64,000 nucleotides of DNA, from the NCBI GenBank assembly GCA_031308135.1, contig JAHLJT010000631.1, positions 29,284,271 to 29,348,270 of the forward strand. The letters run 5' to 3'. Below are positions 1 through 13,329 of the stretch, in pieces. The notes beneath the pieces are model-generated. The model was not told the DNA's origin and ran no database searches. It saw nothing but the letters and a program-made list of their open reading frames with translations. Each line of letters opens with the position of its first letter. Position 1 is the first letter of the stretch. The DNA comes from Acheta domesticus (taxonomy: Eukaryota > Arthropoda > Insecta > Orthoptera > Gryllidae). The position numbers and the translations under genes are program-made.

Positions 1-1849
1 AATAGAAACGAAGACGGCTTCTGGATGGGCCAAGCGGTGACCGTTGCGGAACAACGTGACGTCCCCAGGACGACCAGAAAGGCTTCAGCTCTTTGACATG
101 GCTCTTCGACCCGAGTGACGTTCGTTTGGATGTCCATTTATTGACGCAGCACCCACCTCCTTGGCACAAGAAAAATGAGGGTCCTGTGCCCACAGCGACT
201 TCGCGTTGCATCAGTCAATCGCACTCGCTGTACGTCGCGGAAAGGTCGCCCCACGCACCCCGCCTGCCCTTCTCTCCCCCCCTTCCCTCCTTAGCTGCGT
301 GGATGAGCACGTGCTGAGAAGCACACTCGTCTGGGCTGAGTTCCATGCAGACGCTGCATCCAGGCCGCACCCTGAAGACCAGCCATTGAACCAGGAGTTG
401 AAGCATTACAAAACAATGTCTAATCACTAATTGTTAACTAACAAGAAAGCCAATTGATATGGATGGTTGATATGGTGATGATTATTACCGTCAGTTCATC
501 CAAATGTGACACTGAATTACCCGCCACTCCATCATCACATTGCCGCCATGAAATATTCGCCTAAATCCATCTAATTTACTCGTAATATGTGTAAAAAACT
601 CGCGATCTTTGCACACTCAGAAAATTGTTGAGACAGAGATCAACGTTTAACAATATTTTCTTCACAACACAGTAAAGAGCAGAGTACAGGTTCATCAGAG
701 TGGGGGAGAGGGCTGCCTCCTCCCCGTATAAGCGAAACTAGCGTCCCCGCGCGAGAACTGTCGCATGATATACCCCACCCTCTTCCTTATTTACCCTTTT
801 TCCATATTAAGCCTGTAATATATACGAGTAGTTTTCTTCTAGACTCTCGTGTCCTAAAATTCATCTTGTAATGCATAACAATATAATACACCCTTGCCAG
901 TAAAAACTATTCTTATTTTATTTTATAATCGAGCTAAGAGGTACACCTGTGTAATTCAGTAGCATACAATATCACGTGATTAGTAATTCCACGTACAATT
1001 CTACAGGCTCTGAACTGGTGAGTAGAATCGAGAAGCGTCGAACTACCAAAAATGTAATAGAATGGTCAAGAAGCTCTCTTCCAGTAGATTATGGTGTGAG
1101 GAACATTTCTTAGAGGCCTTTCAAAATTTAAGTTTTTAAGGCCATAGAACGCTTAGTTTAGAAGATATTTAACGATATAGATCCGAAAACATTGGCAAGT
1201 ATTGTGGGTTGCATTGGAAATGATAATTTATTTGCGTTTTTTTAAATAAATCCTTCATATTTTTAAAGTCAAAATGCAATTCGCCACGTCTCCGTAAAAC
1301 TCTCTTTCTTGAGAGACCTCGTTTATAAAAGATTGGTTGCTTGTGAGAGCCTCAAAGGGAAGGTATACTACTGAAATAATGTAGGAGACGATGAGCCCGG
1401 GGTGACTTTTGCGTGTTGCGTAAACGCAACGCTCGGCGTCTACGCGGCGTCTGCGCGCGTTTTCCGTCTGGGCGTCGGCGTCGACTTCGTTTTCCCTCGT
1501 CGCATCTATCAGCTGCGAGCGCCCGCGACGTCGTAATCGGCTCTTTTTTTCCTTCAGTCTCCGCCGCCGCGGTAAAGGCAGGGCCGCGCCCCTTTTGCGG
1601 TGAAATCTGGTTTTCATTTCGACTTGCTCTCCACAGTCATTTTCACGCACGCAACTTTTCGAAACGGAAAGTGAAAAGTGTACAGAAGATAGTGCTCACA
1701 GAAAGAAACATGTTACTATCTGATGTATTTGAAATAATAAAATTAAAGAAGGTAGTCTAACCCTTACAACTATATTTCACAAGATCATTATTGAAGCAAT
1801 GTACTGTCCCCATTTTAAAAATATTTCCGCTCCTTAGAAATGTGCGTAC
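1..1849. other. Unassigned DNA, no gene seen
   Basis: No recognisable coding region or repeat family. The short open frames lack known motifs. A GC-rich patch near 1,400-1,600 contains a small palindrome (GTTGCG TAAA CGCAAC) and CG-rich GGCGTC repeats, which could be a decayed transposon end. Confidence 0.5.
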
Positions 1850-1857
1850 TTGTAGGC

Positions 1858-2077
1858 CAGTGGTGTCAAGGTCTTGTACTGGTGGGAGTGGCACCGTGGC
1901 ATTCCGCGAGCTTCTCTGCGTAACTAGCGGCGGAAAAGGAAACTATTAATAACCCCGCCGATTTACAATACGGATGGCGTTGTCTCTGGTGGACGGGTAA
2001 TGAACTACGTGAAGGGGCGTTTGTGTCTTGGCACTCGTGCCACGGACTCCCGCTCGTGGCATCGGCCTTGTCGACTG
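1858..2077. mobile_element. hAT-type MITE, copy 1
   Basis: A 220-bp non-coding element beginning CAGTGGTGTCAAGG and ending in a degenerate complement (CCTTGTCGACTG). It is flanked by TTGTAGGC (1850-1857) and CTGTAGGC (2078-2085), an 8-bp target-site duplication with one mismatch. The 8-bp duplication and CAG...CTG-type ends are hAT superfamily hallmarks. A second copy lies at 4357-4588 in the same orientation, sharing the interior (GGCGTTGTCTCTGGTGG and the CTCGTGCC block). It has no coding capacity, so it would depend on a transposase supplied elsewhere. Confidence 0.8.
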
Positions 2078-2332
2078 CTGTAGGCTTTACATGCTACACG
2101 TACTGTGCTACTCTCTTTTTTTCCCCACAATCTCTTTGCACAAGGAAAAGGGTATTCAAAATTGATTGCTTTCAAAACGTACGAAGATGGATGGGTTTGT
2201 GATGGACAGAGGGGGTTCCCGCTGCGCAGAAGGGCAGGAGGGGGGGATGAGGCTGCAGCAAACAATGGGGTCCAAGGACGGCCCCGTCACCCGCCGCGCC
2301 GCACGGTGCGGGCTGAACAGGATCATAAAGCG

Positions 2333-2412
2333 CAGGTCCATCAAGCTGGCCCGCCCACTACAGCAGAATCAAACCAAACCAGTACCAGAATTTTTAACTA
2401 TTTTATTACTAA
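2333..2412 (+). repeat. Left arm of inverted repeat pair
   Basis: About 80 bp beginning near AGGTCCATCAAGCTGG and ending in AACTATTTTATTAC. It is nearly the reverse complement of 3762-3846. The two arms bracket the LINE relic, so they may be two opposite copies of one short transposon or the ends of a composite element. Confidence 0.65.
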
Positions 2413-2447
2413 TTTTAACTATTCTATTAATTACTAACTTTATTACT

Positions 2448-3605
2448 AAAAAAGCGTATAGAACAGGTAAAATATTTCAAATATCTAGGTTGCCACATCT
2501 CTTGTGAATGGAGATATAGATTTAGATAAAAGATTGAATAAATTTAGAAATATATGCGGCACGACACACAGACATCTAGAAAATAAAACAAGGATAGAAA
2601 CAAGAATAAAATTCTTCAACACAGTAGCTGTGCCAGTGTTAATGTATGGAGATTGTTGGCACATATTTCTTATTCATATTTCATATTTGGCGCCGTGGCG
2701 GGAGAGTGGTTGTTAATAACCATCTTTGGCCCTTTATTGCTAGCTCAGAATTTGCATTTTGAACGTACCGCGTCGGACCCGCGCTAAAAGAGCGGGTATA
2801 TAAAATTCCTTTGTTTTCTGTCGAAATTGCATTTCGCCTAGTCTCTGGTCGTAATAGTTTCATCTGTCTTCGACAGGGGGCAGCACTTGCTGGGGTTCCG
2901 TCCCAGGCCCTTAGCAATTTAGCAAGGTTGGCATACCTGTCGCCTTTTAGAAAGACTTTCAAAGAGAAGCCATATTTTCGCGAGAACCTGCACATTGCAT
3001 GAGCAAATTTGTGTAATACAGATTAAAAGAAGGCATTGCTTTTCGTGTGAGACTCAGGTAACGGGTTGAACGATTTATTCCCTGATTGCTTATTTATTTA
3101 TTATATTATCTTCTAATAAGAAGGGTATACTGTGTCTTTTCAGAGATCGCACGAGCGAACGAATATTTTGTCTCGCCGAAACCAACCAAAATTTATGAAC
3201 GCTCTCCCAAAAATTGAAAAATAACCCAAATCTGAAAAAAGGAGCTATATCGCCGCCTTAACAGAGATGAAGCAAGAGTAACATCAAAAAAGGATAACTC
3301 TGAAATCCAGATAGCTGAAATGAAATTTTTGAGAAGCAGTCTAGGTTATAATGTCCTAGATAAAAAGAAAAACACATAGAGAAGAAATAAACTGGGGAGA
3401 AATAAATTTCCAGTTTCTCCAGTTTATTTCTGCTGGAGAAACTGGAAATAAATCAGAAAAGATGGTATGAACATCTTATAAGAATGCCCGATAACAGACT
3501 ACCAGCACTCGCAGTGGACTACAGATGCAGAGGAAGAAGAGATGTAGGAAGGCCCAGAAGGAAGTGGACACCAGAACAGGTTCTTCAACCTAAACCTTGA
3601 AGTGC
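2448..3605 (+). pseudogene. LINE relic: 3' part of a reverse-transcriptase ORF
   Basis: Two conceptual protein blocks match the C-terminal part of a non-LTR retrotransposon reverse transcriptase. The first (about 2448-2660) contains FKYLGCHIS, KTRIETRIKFF and AVPVLMYG, which is the thumb region after the catalytic motif. The second (about 3280-3605) contains IAEMKFLRS, a W-EHL-RMPDNRLP stretch and GRRDVGRPRRKW, typical of the extreme C-terminus in an arthropod LINE family. Stop codons and frameshifts break both parts, and unrelated DNA of about 600 bp separates them. The catalytic core, endonuclease and 5' end are missing. It is a 5'-truncated, dead copy; I do not assign the clade. Confidence 0.75.
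2661..3280. other. About 600-bp insertion inside the LINE relic
   Basis: This sequence interrupts the RT homology. It holds a short GC-rich hairpin (CCCGC...GCGGG) followed at once by TATATAAAA near 2797-2804, and a TTGGCGCCG motif near 2687. Both could belong to an LTR or other inserted repeat, but I see no matching ends or target duplication, so it stays unassigned. Confidence 0.4.
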
Positions 3606-3695
3606 AGAAGAAAAAGATTACTAATTTATTCCCTCAAACCCGATTCTTTTTACTACTCATCTTCGCCCAAAAACAGGTGGTGGGTTGGTTTGATA

Positions 3696-3846
3696 TTAAG
3701 CTGGCCCGCCACACCCAGTTTGAGGTGAAAATGAATGGTACAAAAATCGGGTTTGCGGTAATAACTTAGTAATAAAATAGTTAAAAATTCTGGTACTGGT
3801 TTGGTTTGATTCTGCTATAGTGGGCGGACCAGCTTGATGGACCTGA
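3696..3846 (-). repeat. Right arm of inverted repeat pair, possible hairpin MITE
   Basis: The segment 3762-3846 is the reverse complement of 2333-2412. Just inside it, AAGCTGGCCCGCCAC (about 3700) is inverted relative to GTGGGCGGACCAGCTT (about 3820). An AAACCCGAT near 3640 is also inverted against ATCGGGTTT near 3745. This nested dyad symmetry suggests a small hairpin-type DNA transposon. Confidence 0.5.
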
Positions 3847-4356
3847 AAAGCGCGCACAGGCCCCAAATTTTAATTTTTGAAAAAGGATTAGTCTTTCATA
3901 AATATCAATTCTACGTACTTCAAATTTCTAGAAATCAGAAAAAAAAAAAATTATCAATGCTTACAGCCATACGACACCCTCAAAGCCAAGCCTTTCAGCC
4001 GAGGGAAAATTCAGCCACTCAAGCAGCGAAAATACACTAATCTGTCAGTGTTTATAACATTTTGCCTAATCTATTTATCAGCTTTCAGATTTTGTATGCG
4101 CTTTTATATACCCTTCTAAAAATACTAAAGCTTTTGCAGTGTCATTTATGTTTATATTTAATTAAGCCTCGCGTAATAAAGGTGTGCAAAAACTGCTTAT
4201 TCTTTTAAGTAAGTAAATTTTGACAGGCAATTACGAAAAACACCAAAAAACCATCCCCGAAACTCATATATGTTATTAAGTGGACATTATCGAATATTTT
4301 TTTAGTTGAGATCAGCTGCCCCGGTCTGCCCCTCTCAAAATGATGGCCGTTTAAAG

Positions 4357-4588
4357 CAGTGGTGCCAAGGCCTTCTACAAGTGTCAGTGGCACGCCTCGC
4401 GGCAGCGTGTCATGCAACGAGCTTACCTGCGCCACTAGCGTCGGGAAAGGAAACTTCATAACCCCGCAGTTTTACAATAGGGGTGGCGTTGTCTCTGGTG
4501 GCGGGGTTATGAACTGCCTGGAGAGGCTATATCGTGGTGGCACTCGTGCCTCGTGCTCCCGGTCGTGGCATCGACCTTGACAACACTG
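4357..4588. mobile_element. hAT-type MITE, copy 2
   Basis: A 232-bp element starting CAGTGGTGCCAAGG and ending CCTTGACAACACTG, which are inverted repeats of each other. It is flanked by GTTTAAAG (4349-4356) and GTTTATAG (4589-4596), an 8-bp target duplication with one mismatch. It is the better preserved of the two copies and defines the terminal inverted repeat. No ORF of interest. Confidence 0.85.
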
Positions 4589-4596
4589 GTTTATAG

Positions 4597-7500
4597 TATA
4601 CGTTAATGGTACCTGGCGTCGCGACGCGCGTGTGCGAGGGCGGGTGGCAGGCCAGCGCCGCGATGAATGCGGTGTCCTTCGCCCCAGCGCGCATGCGCTC
4701 TCACTTCGCGTCCTCTGCCGCTCCCACCCCACTCGCGGCCCACTGCTCGCCTTGGCGCGGGTCACTCACCGCCATTTGGTAGGCAAATGCTATGCACACG
4801 CACCAACACACGGACCCTCATGCGCAACTTTGCTCATTCGGTCACCGAACGCAATTTGCATTGAAAAAAGAACAACTACTAAACGCAGTTGAATACTGTA
4901 ATAGTATTGTATTATATCTCCAGTCTGCAGGTTTTTCATCCTCTTGCCCTACCACAACGTCTCTGATCCGTCGGTTTGATGTGAAGGAGGTTCACTCCTC
5001 AGTGAATTCCTGATATGGATATTAACAACATCAATTATGTAATTCTGTAATGCTTTGTTTAAAACCCTTTGGATTGGGAGTATATAAACATTGAATGTAA
5101 AGTATTTCAATTTTACGTTTATAATTACGTACTAATAATGTTATTAACAAACCTAAAACAATATCTATATTCACTTAAGGACGAGGCAGGAAAGGAATGT
5201 ACGAGGGATGGGGCAGAAGTCATCGCAGTTTTTCTTTTTTTACAAATATGAGTAAGGGTGGAAAATTTCAAATACACACATGAAAGGACAAGGTATAAAC
5301 TAAGTGCTTGGACATTTATCAACACAAAAATTGAATTTATCTTATTTATTAAGGTATTTGAAATGACCGTACTCGCTTCATATTCAAAGGCATTTTAGAG
5401 AATACTTCTTCACAAATTTGAAAAGCATTACATACCCATTCTGAAGGCCTGATTAGGTAGATGCGCACATCACACTGATCCGCATACTCACAGGTCGTTA
5501 CATGCGCTGCTGATCACTGGTTGCTGTGCATCTTTGCAGAAACACTCCTGCGCATATCGCGGCTGTGCGGTATGGAAGGGCATTATTCCATGAGCTTCCA
5601 CCAATTTCCTGTGGCATTCTCGGACATTCTTTTCATGGTGAACGGCTCTCTTGGAGTAAGCGCGCTCTTGAAAATATGTTACATTCACCTCGCACGGCGG
5701 GAGACCGACATTGATTTCAAGTTCCTCTCTGTGCTAACAGAGACGCTTGCAGAGCTATCTGTTGATGTAGACACACCCTACTGCAGCATTTCTTTCAAGA
5801 TATAAATGAAATTTTGCGATCCGATAACATTTCTTTTAGAAAAAAATAGTTGCCATTACTTCGCCCCAACCCTTGTATGATATATATCTAGAAACACATT
5901 ACTTCTTCATAAAACATTAATAATGTTTACTCATATTTTTCTTCTTCTAATTTTTACGTTCCAAAAATATTTCAAGTCTAAAAAAAACATTATTAGAAAA
6001 TATATCATCGTTGTATAATAAAAGGTACGTATCTAAAACTTTGTGTATTTTAGTTAAGTGAAGGAAGGTGTTTAGAAAATAGTCGCTTTGTAGTAAACAT
6101 TTCGTGAAGACAGGTTACACGTCAGTCAGTATTTAGAGTAAAAACACGTTTCCCTTGGACGCGAAATTAACGGCTTCTCTCAGAATAAAATCGCTCTCCT
6201 GCAAAATGACAGTGTTTTACGCTTTTTCACTTTTCTTCTGCACAGACGATACGAAGATGGCAAATGGATTGATTAGCTTGTAAAGAATAAAGTACCTGAT
6301 ATTTCAAAGATAAATAAATAATATATTCTCATTAACGAAATAAAATATTTTGTATCTGCGACAGAGCACATTTATTAGGTAAATAGTGGTTAAAGCATTT
6401 TTATTTGCAAATAATTACGATCACTTTCATCTTTCACATGTTTAACAAAAAACATTAACGGTGAAGCAAATACGAAGTACGATTGATATTCAAATTCGAT
6501 ACAATAAAATTGTTTTAAAACGGATTAGCCTCTAGTTATTATTGTCATCTAGAATCACCATCCTCACTAATCGTTGTACGATCACATTTCGAAATAAGGC
6601 AACGTTTCAGCTCCACATTAGCTTCTCAAAACGAAAACAAGTAGAAAACACTCGTACTCAAAAGAAACGCATACCGCACATCCCAGTTTCCGACAAGTGC
6701 ACAACATACGTTACGTAAGATCACGCTGAAAAGAAAAAAAACAACAAAACATTCTCATGCCTGCAGCGGCATTCAAGGCATAGCTCCGCGAAGCCCACCG
6801 GTTCCTGACGGGTCCCCAAAGAGTCACCGGGCATTGTTGGAAGGTGTGATGCAAACGGGCTCGGCTGCCCGGACACGGAACAAGCCGTGTCCCACATAGA
6901 CGCGCTCTCGGTTGCAAATGACCGCTTTCCATGCGCGCCAGCGACTGTTTTCAAGAACAGATTTCTCCCGTGCCGCGAATCTTTCGAGACAGTGGTCATC
7001 TTCGGACCCGACGTTGCGCAAGAAGTTACGTCTCTGAATGAAGGTTGCATTTAACTTTTAACCCTGCGTTGGATTAGATTAGGTGCCCAAATTGCCCGTT
7101 AGTGGTCTGGCGAGTACTAACGCCCGTGCAGACCTAATTTTGAAGAGATTTTTTTAACTAAGAAAATATTTTGTCTACATCATAGTGAAATTTCATGAAT
7201 TTCAGATCACCATTGTCAGTCTGTCAGCTTTTCCATGTATAGTCCAATGCATGCCATGTATAGTCCAATGCAATAATATTTAAATGAAAATGGTGGTAAA
7301 ATCAAATGTTCAGGAAATGAATACAACCTTATGCGATATTTGTTTCGTAGCATTTTATTACTATACTCGATCCATTTTTTTGTCAATTTCATATGGTAAT
7401 AAGTGGTCTTAAGTACTTAATTTGCAAAAAAAAACTAGGTATCAGAGTCGACACATGAATGCTGTTCGGGCGAAGCTTTTACCAACCGTGCTCCATCGAG

Positions 7501-9236
7501 GCTGATAAATGACTAAGTCCAAAATATAAGTTCCTTATTTTTCACTTCTGAAGTGTAATGGGAGGTCCAGTTTTCATGTAAATCTTTACTCATTCTTTGT
7601 GAACCATTGCATCAACTTGTAAAACAATATTCTTTGATCGACATCGATGACCTGGCAAATCAACTTCTACTACCTCTGGTCCACCCCTCGTATGACCAGG
7701 TATTACTACTCGTGCAATGATACATATTATACACACTATATTTTGGCGATGCCTTGGAATGCAATTTATTGATTTTCCCGCATACACAAATAGTATTGAT
7801 TTTTTATATCAACTCGTTGGCACGTTCTCGGTAGACGCATCACTAATATTCATCGAAACTATTTGTTAACATTTATCAACACTGTATTTTAAATATTCCT
7901 GAAATCTATTTGTAATTTGATACCAAATTGCATGTCAGTGGAGGTCTTATGGGGCCACGTCAGTGGACCATACACCGAACGTCTAGCCACATCATCTTGC
8001 CAAAGAAACTCAGAATTAGAACTTAATAATCAATTTATCTATTTGGTATTTTAACTATAACTATTTCATTTCGCCATCCAATACAGTACTAAATAAATAA
8101 TCTACGAGCCTTTTTTTCTAATAAACGTCAATTCCCTCGTTTGTTTAGAGGAAGGAAGCGCACCTAACAGCACAGATGAGGTGTAGTGAAATAAAACTTT
8201 TCTTTACGCAAAGACCCCCCATGTATCATTTACGACGGAGTGAAACCCGGTAAGTTTCTTTCGTTCGGAGGAGTAATCACAGAGCAACAAACCTTCGACC
8301 TTCCGTCTACTGCAGGACTCGTTAACGTCGAATAAACGCTGTTCTTCCAGACTGCAATCCTGGTTTTTTTCCTCGATTTTTTAGCGCTCGCTTTCGTCTT
8401 GCGCCTCGCGTTCAGCTTCCTTTTTGTAACATAACGTGAAGCAAAACACTAACTTGTTGCTTAAAGTTGAAGCAATATACAACAGAAGTCATTGCTAATA
8501 TTGTGCAGAGTCAATTATTACATTTTTGTTTCACATTAACACTTATTCTTCACACGGTAGATCCGAGGGTATGTTATGCTCTTTGTAAATGTTTTAAAAG
8601 TCAAAATAGCTCCTTACTGAAACGCAATTTCAAAGAGCACCAGATCCTGAACTGAGCGAAGAGCATTATAAGTATTCGTGGGCAAATATGACAATATTGC
8701 TAAGTGTTGAGGCACAGGATATTAAATATCCAATTTAATTTTCCACAGATTTCTAAAGGATAGTCATTTCTGTTCATCCTTTTTAAGAAATTTGAATACG
8801 TAGAAGAGAAAAATCTTAAAAAAACTGTGCAAAATTCAAATAGGTCTCATTTACAACATTATGACATAATAAATATTATTTCATTGCCTAAAGGGAATAT
8901 AAAATGGGTTTTAGATGATGTAGGACGTGTCTACTGAGAGAGCACAGAGTAAAATGAGTTGCAGCGTAAAGTGTTTTGCGCACTTCATGTGACCCAGCAT
9001 TCCCTCATACCAAAATCTGCAAACACCTATTGTCTTCTTGTAAATTCTGTTTGATGAAAGACTCCGAGGTAATTACTCTTCCATCAGTACTACACTCTTG
9101 GTTTTGTGTCGAATATTTCTGTAAATGGAACAAAAATATCTTCTTTCTTTGACATATTGTATTTATGGGTGCATCGTTGGCGTAGAGGGATGGAGCTACA
9201 TTCTCGTTCGCGGAGGCGAAGAGAGCGAGTTCGACC
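4597..9236. other. Unassigned DNA, no gene seen
   Basis: AT-rich sequence with a GC-richer patch at 4,610-4,780. A short direct duplication of an ATGTATAGTCCAATGCATGC-like unit occurs at 7,235-7,275. The longest open frames (94 aa at 5,521 plus; 109 aa at 6,721-7,050 minus) have no motif I recognise and look random. Confidence 0.5.
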
Positions 9237-9600
9237 GATTCATTCATTATTTCGTGTTTCCGGGCGCGGAAACTACTAAGGTCATTAGTCCCGTAGTGTA
9301 AGTGGCAATGAGTGTAAGACAGTAGGGAGCTTAGGGCACGGAAGAGGAAGGAAAGACCGCTCGCGGTCCGTTTTTTAGGGTATTGGTCCTGCTTTCGTCT
9401 GGTGTTGATCGGAGAAACCACAGTGAACTACAGATCAGAGCCGGCGGCCGCTAGAATCTCCTCCAAACAGCGGCTGAACTCGAACTAGCTCTCTAGATAT
9501 TGTCGAAAATCCTGCCACCCTCCGGACTCGAACCCTATGATCTCCCTGCCACATGCACTGTAGTAATGAATATTGATCCCTGATCACTAAAGTCGGTGAG
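9237..9600 (-). mobile_element. tRNA-derived SINE, family A (internal deletion)
   Basis: Minus-strand SINE. The tRNA-like head is at the right, with a B-box-like GGGTTCGAGTCC (near 9,525) and A-box-like CTTTAGTG (near 9,590). The body shares GGCCGCTAGAAT, CTCCTCCAAACAGCG and AAGAGGAAGGAAAGA blocks with the copy at 34,611. The 3' end at the left has the AATGACCTTAGTAGTT core and a degenerate (ATGA)n tail. The middle section present in the longer copies is missing. Confidence 0.75.
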
Positions 9601-12546
9601 AGTGATTTCGAGTTCCATAAGATCCATGGCTATTTTCACTACGTTTGAGTGGCGTAGTTGACTCTCCTGAGCACGTCTAATCCCATGAGACAAACCCATC
9701 TGTAATCATCCATCTACTATCATTATTCATTCACCCATAACTCAACCATCCTTCACAATGTAAAAAATAAAGCCGAAGACCCACTTCGATCATCTGCCAG
9801 GGAAAAGGTAGGGCACAGGTGTAAATCACCTCCTCTCTCTCCCTCCTTGCATTGACTCAGAAATGACTCAGAATGTGCATATGCTCACTGATAAAAGTCT
9901 CTCCATCACGCATTGAGACTGAAAAGAGGATGGTGAAGTATTTTCACGAGAGAAAATCTCGCTCTTGAGCAACAATGGACTGTTTCAAGGTAGACGTTTT
10001 CAATGATAGTGTATGTTGATATCCATAATAAATAAATTTAAGTGGAATAAACACCAATGAAAAACTCTACTACCACCATCTTCATTAACTTCACGGATTA
10101 GGAGGTAAGTCTGCTACGGAAAATCAAACGATCTCCCTTAGCTGTTAATTTCTCTACGCTGTTTTCTTAGTACCAGAAACTGTGAGATAGGAGGGAGAAA
10201 GGTATGTCGTCAAAACGCCGCTAAAAATATAACACATTGAGAAGGAATGTTCCACTCAAATGTTCCTTCAGAGTCCTCTAAACCCCGTACGAGGTTCTTT
10301 TACATGCCGGAAATGTACGACGTAGGTCAGTCTGGAAAAGGTTTTCGTGTCGAATAAAATTAAAAATAAGAGTTTTCTCCTTCAATAACCTTTCACATTA
10401 ACATGAAAAGCAAATCCTACTATGAGTTACGCTGTGCTTGATTTCATTGTCCCATACTTGTTGTGCAAGTCAAGTTGAAAAAGTTTGCAGCGTGATTATG
10501 AGAGAGCGGCAGAGGACAGTGCAGCGTGTCTCCTGCGAACGATGACTAGTAAGCTTCTTATTATTGTGACGTAGCTGGACTTTGTTTACCGTTTATTTTT
10601 TCCGTTCGAAACGATATATTTTAGGGTGTTTCATGAACACATGTTACATGATAAGAAACCAACTGATAACCTTGGGTTCCTCGAGTATTTTATTTATCAC
10701 AATCATCTACTAAACAGCCCCGTCTCCTCCCCCCAATGTGTCGTTTGCATATTGTTTCCCTATACTTTGCTATGCTCCTTGAAATCAAAATGTGAATGTG
10801 AAAAACGGATATTCTTCATAAATCGCTCGAATAAATGTTTCCTTCAAATTCATTGAAATATTTTGACATTAATGCAAGAAGGTGTTGTTCCATTCGCTTA
10901 GAATAGAATGCAATAGATAGAAAGGATAGACTAAAGATCCCTTCAAAATCTTTAAACAACACAATAATAGACTTAGAGAACAAATGAATTAGCTTTGAGA
11001 AATTGACTTATTTTCTACGACTATTTTCAGAAAATGAAGCGCAGGAAACTGTCGTTAATTGATGTAAAACTTTGTTAATTGAAGTAATAAATGAATAGGC
11101 AGAAGAAGGTCACCGGACCCCAGTCGGATCAAGCCACCGAATTACATCATTTGACGACATTACTTCTTATTCAACGCCGTCTTCGACTCTTCGTCCTCCT
11201 CCTTTCCCCATTCCCCTCTCCTCCCTCTCCTACCATCCGTTCTCCTTCTCCTACCTTCTCTTCTCATCCTTCTTGCAGTGATATCACCTCTGTCTCACCC
11301 GAAAGCTGCGGGGAAGTAAAAATGTAATGGAGCACGTATATGTGCGTATGTGTGAGTGAGTGTAGAGACATGCAAAATGGTTAGCACGTTACCAGGTATA
11401 TTTCACTCACGCCACACAGCGTCAGAGAAAGGTGGAGGACAATGGAAAGAATTGCTAAAGAAATGGACAAAAATATCTTCCTCCAATAAATCGAATTTCG
11501 GGTCGTCACTGATGGGTTGTTTCTGGAGTTTTCTAAAAATTAACTCTGCAGGGGCAGTACTATCAACAACAGACCACGAACCGTACATGATTCTTCGTTT
11601 GTCGTTATTTTGATAGATATCTCTGTATTAAAAGTTAATTTTTAAATTGCAGAGTTCAATTACAATTTGAAGATTATAGCCTTGGATATGTTAACGAAAA
11701 CTAAATCTTATTGAAAGTGTTCCCTATTATTATATTAATTGTGCAAATTTCTTGTTGTAAGTATATTTTCCTTCCAATAATCGGAATTATCATGTTCCTA
11801 GGCATGACTTCAAATATACATTTACAATTAATATGACAAAGCCATTTTTGTGAGATATAAGTAACGACGAATGACGACGCTGTGAGGCCGATGGTGGTAC
11901 CATTTGTGGTTTGGAGCCAACGAACGAGTACTCCTGCGGCGAAAATGGCCCATCCAAACCGAATGGCTAAGTAGGGGTTCCGTAGGGGTTGGAAATTTAC
12001 TACGCCACGCACAAAATGATTACGGTAATAAAAGTTCATGCATAGTGAAAGCATATTCGTAAAGAAGAACAAAAAGATAAAACAATAACTCATCCAAATA
12101 AGAAGCGTTAAGTTTCTAAACAGGTGAGTTTCAAGGAAAGAAATCTAAGAAATCTAAAACAGTGTCTTCAAAACTGTTCAATAGACTCGAAGTGTCTTTT
12201 GAGCTTTCCCACGATGGAAAATTTGGAGGACATCGGTAGCTCGAGAATTTGTTGAAAGTTATTACACTTCAACAAAATCAACCCGGATGAAATACAAACA
12301 TTAGATTTAGATTGGTACGAGAAAAGCGATGTGTAAAGGTTAAGTGAGAAATATAAATTAATAAAAATATATTTCATAATTACGTACATATTAAATTATT
12401 TTAATATAAACAGAAAGTGTACATTCCTAACCGCATTGCAGAATAAGTTGCCCACTCAGGGTCTCGATGTTAAAATCTGCGTATGTGTAACTTGACTATG
12501 AGAGATTTTCTACCATACATTCATTCATTGGCAAAAACCCACCCTC
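9601..12546. other. Unassigned AT-rich DNA
   Basis: No coding region, RNA gene or repeat family recognised. A pyrimidine-rich stretch lies near 11,180-11,280. Confidence 0.5.
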
Positions 12547-12985
12547 GAATGATTGACTGATGATTCCGGGTGCATCAACTGCTAAGGTCAGTCCCGTACG
12601 TGTAGTACATGTTTCATCGTGGCTGGTGGCTGGTATCTTCCCTCACACAATGTCAAGATTAGATACGCCTACATGTCAGCTAGCGGGGTTTTCCCAAACC
12701 AGGTATCTGCCATCAGCTGGGCACTGCCCCATGCTGCACACTGCACAAGCTCTAAGCTCCTGACTGGTCTCCCGGCATGTGAGGTAGAGGGGTGAGGATA
12801 AGACTAGTAAGAGGAAGGAAAGATCGCGTGCCCCCTTTGAGTTTTGCTCCGCCATTCGCCTGGTATAGATCGGAGAAACTACGTAAAACTACTAATCAGA
12901 GTAGTCGGCTACCATAATTCACTTCCAGGCAGCTGCTGAATTTGATCTACCTCCCTAGCCAGTGTCCAAAATTCTGCATCCTCCC
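12547..12985 (-). mobile_element. tRNA-derived SINE, family A (5' truncated)
   Basis: It shares the family A body in order: AGCGGGGTTTTCCC, ACCAGGTATCTGCCATCAGC, GGTCTCCCGGCATGTG and GGAAGGAAAGATCGCG. A degenerate ATGATTGACTGATGATT tail sits at the left. The tRNA-like head expected to the right is missing or too decayed to see. Confidence 0.75.
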
Positions 12986-13329
12986 TTAGCCTTGAGCGAT
13001 GGGCCAAAAACTTATCCTCATATGGCCCATCGCTCTTCATCTAGAAAGCCATGGGCAAATGTCGGAGAGCCGGTGTGGAATGTCAGCCACAATACCTTGA
13101 AAACCAAAAGAGCAGTAAACATCAAATGCATGTTTGGAGAAAGCAAATTTCTAGCGACGTTGACTGTTCTACGGATATAGCATTCCCGATCCACGGTTCT
13201 AGAAACATAAATTCTCCTATTTTATTACAACTCCTCCCAGGAACTTTCCCATCTCTTCCACATCTCCAGCAATTCCGATTCAGAGCTCAACCAAATCCGC
13301 TCGGGTTATCGACAGTTTTCCGGTAGTTC

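Noticed and set aside
2661..3280. Solo LTR inserted into the LINE relic
   Set aside because: A TATA-like box and a primer-binding-like TTGGCGCC were tempting, but I found neither matching TG...CA ends nor a target duplication.
5521..5805. 94-aa plus-strand frame as a mariner-type transposase fragment
   Set aside because: The apparent resemblance was limited to a few residues; no catalytic motif or terminal repeats.
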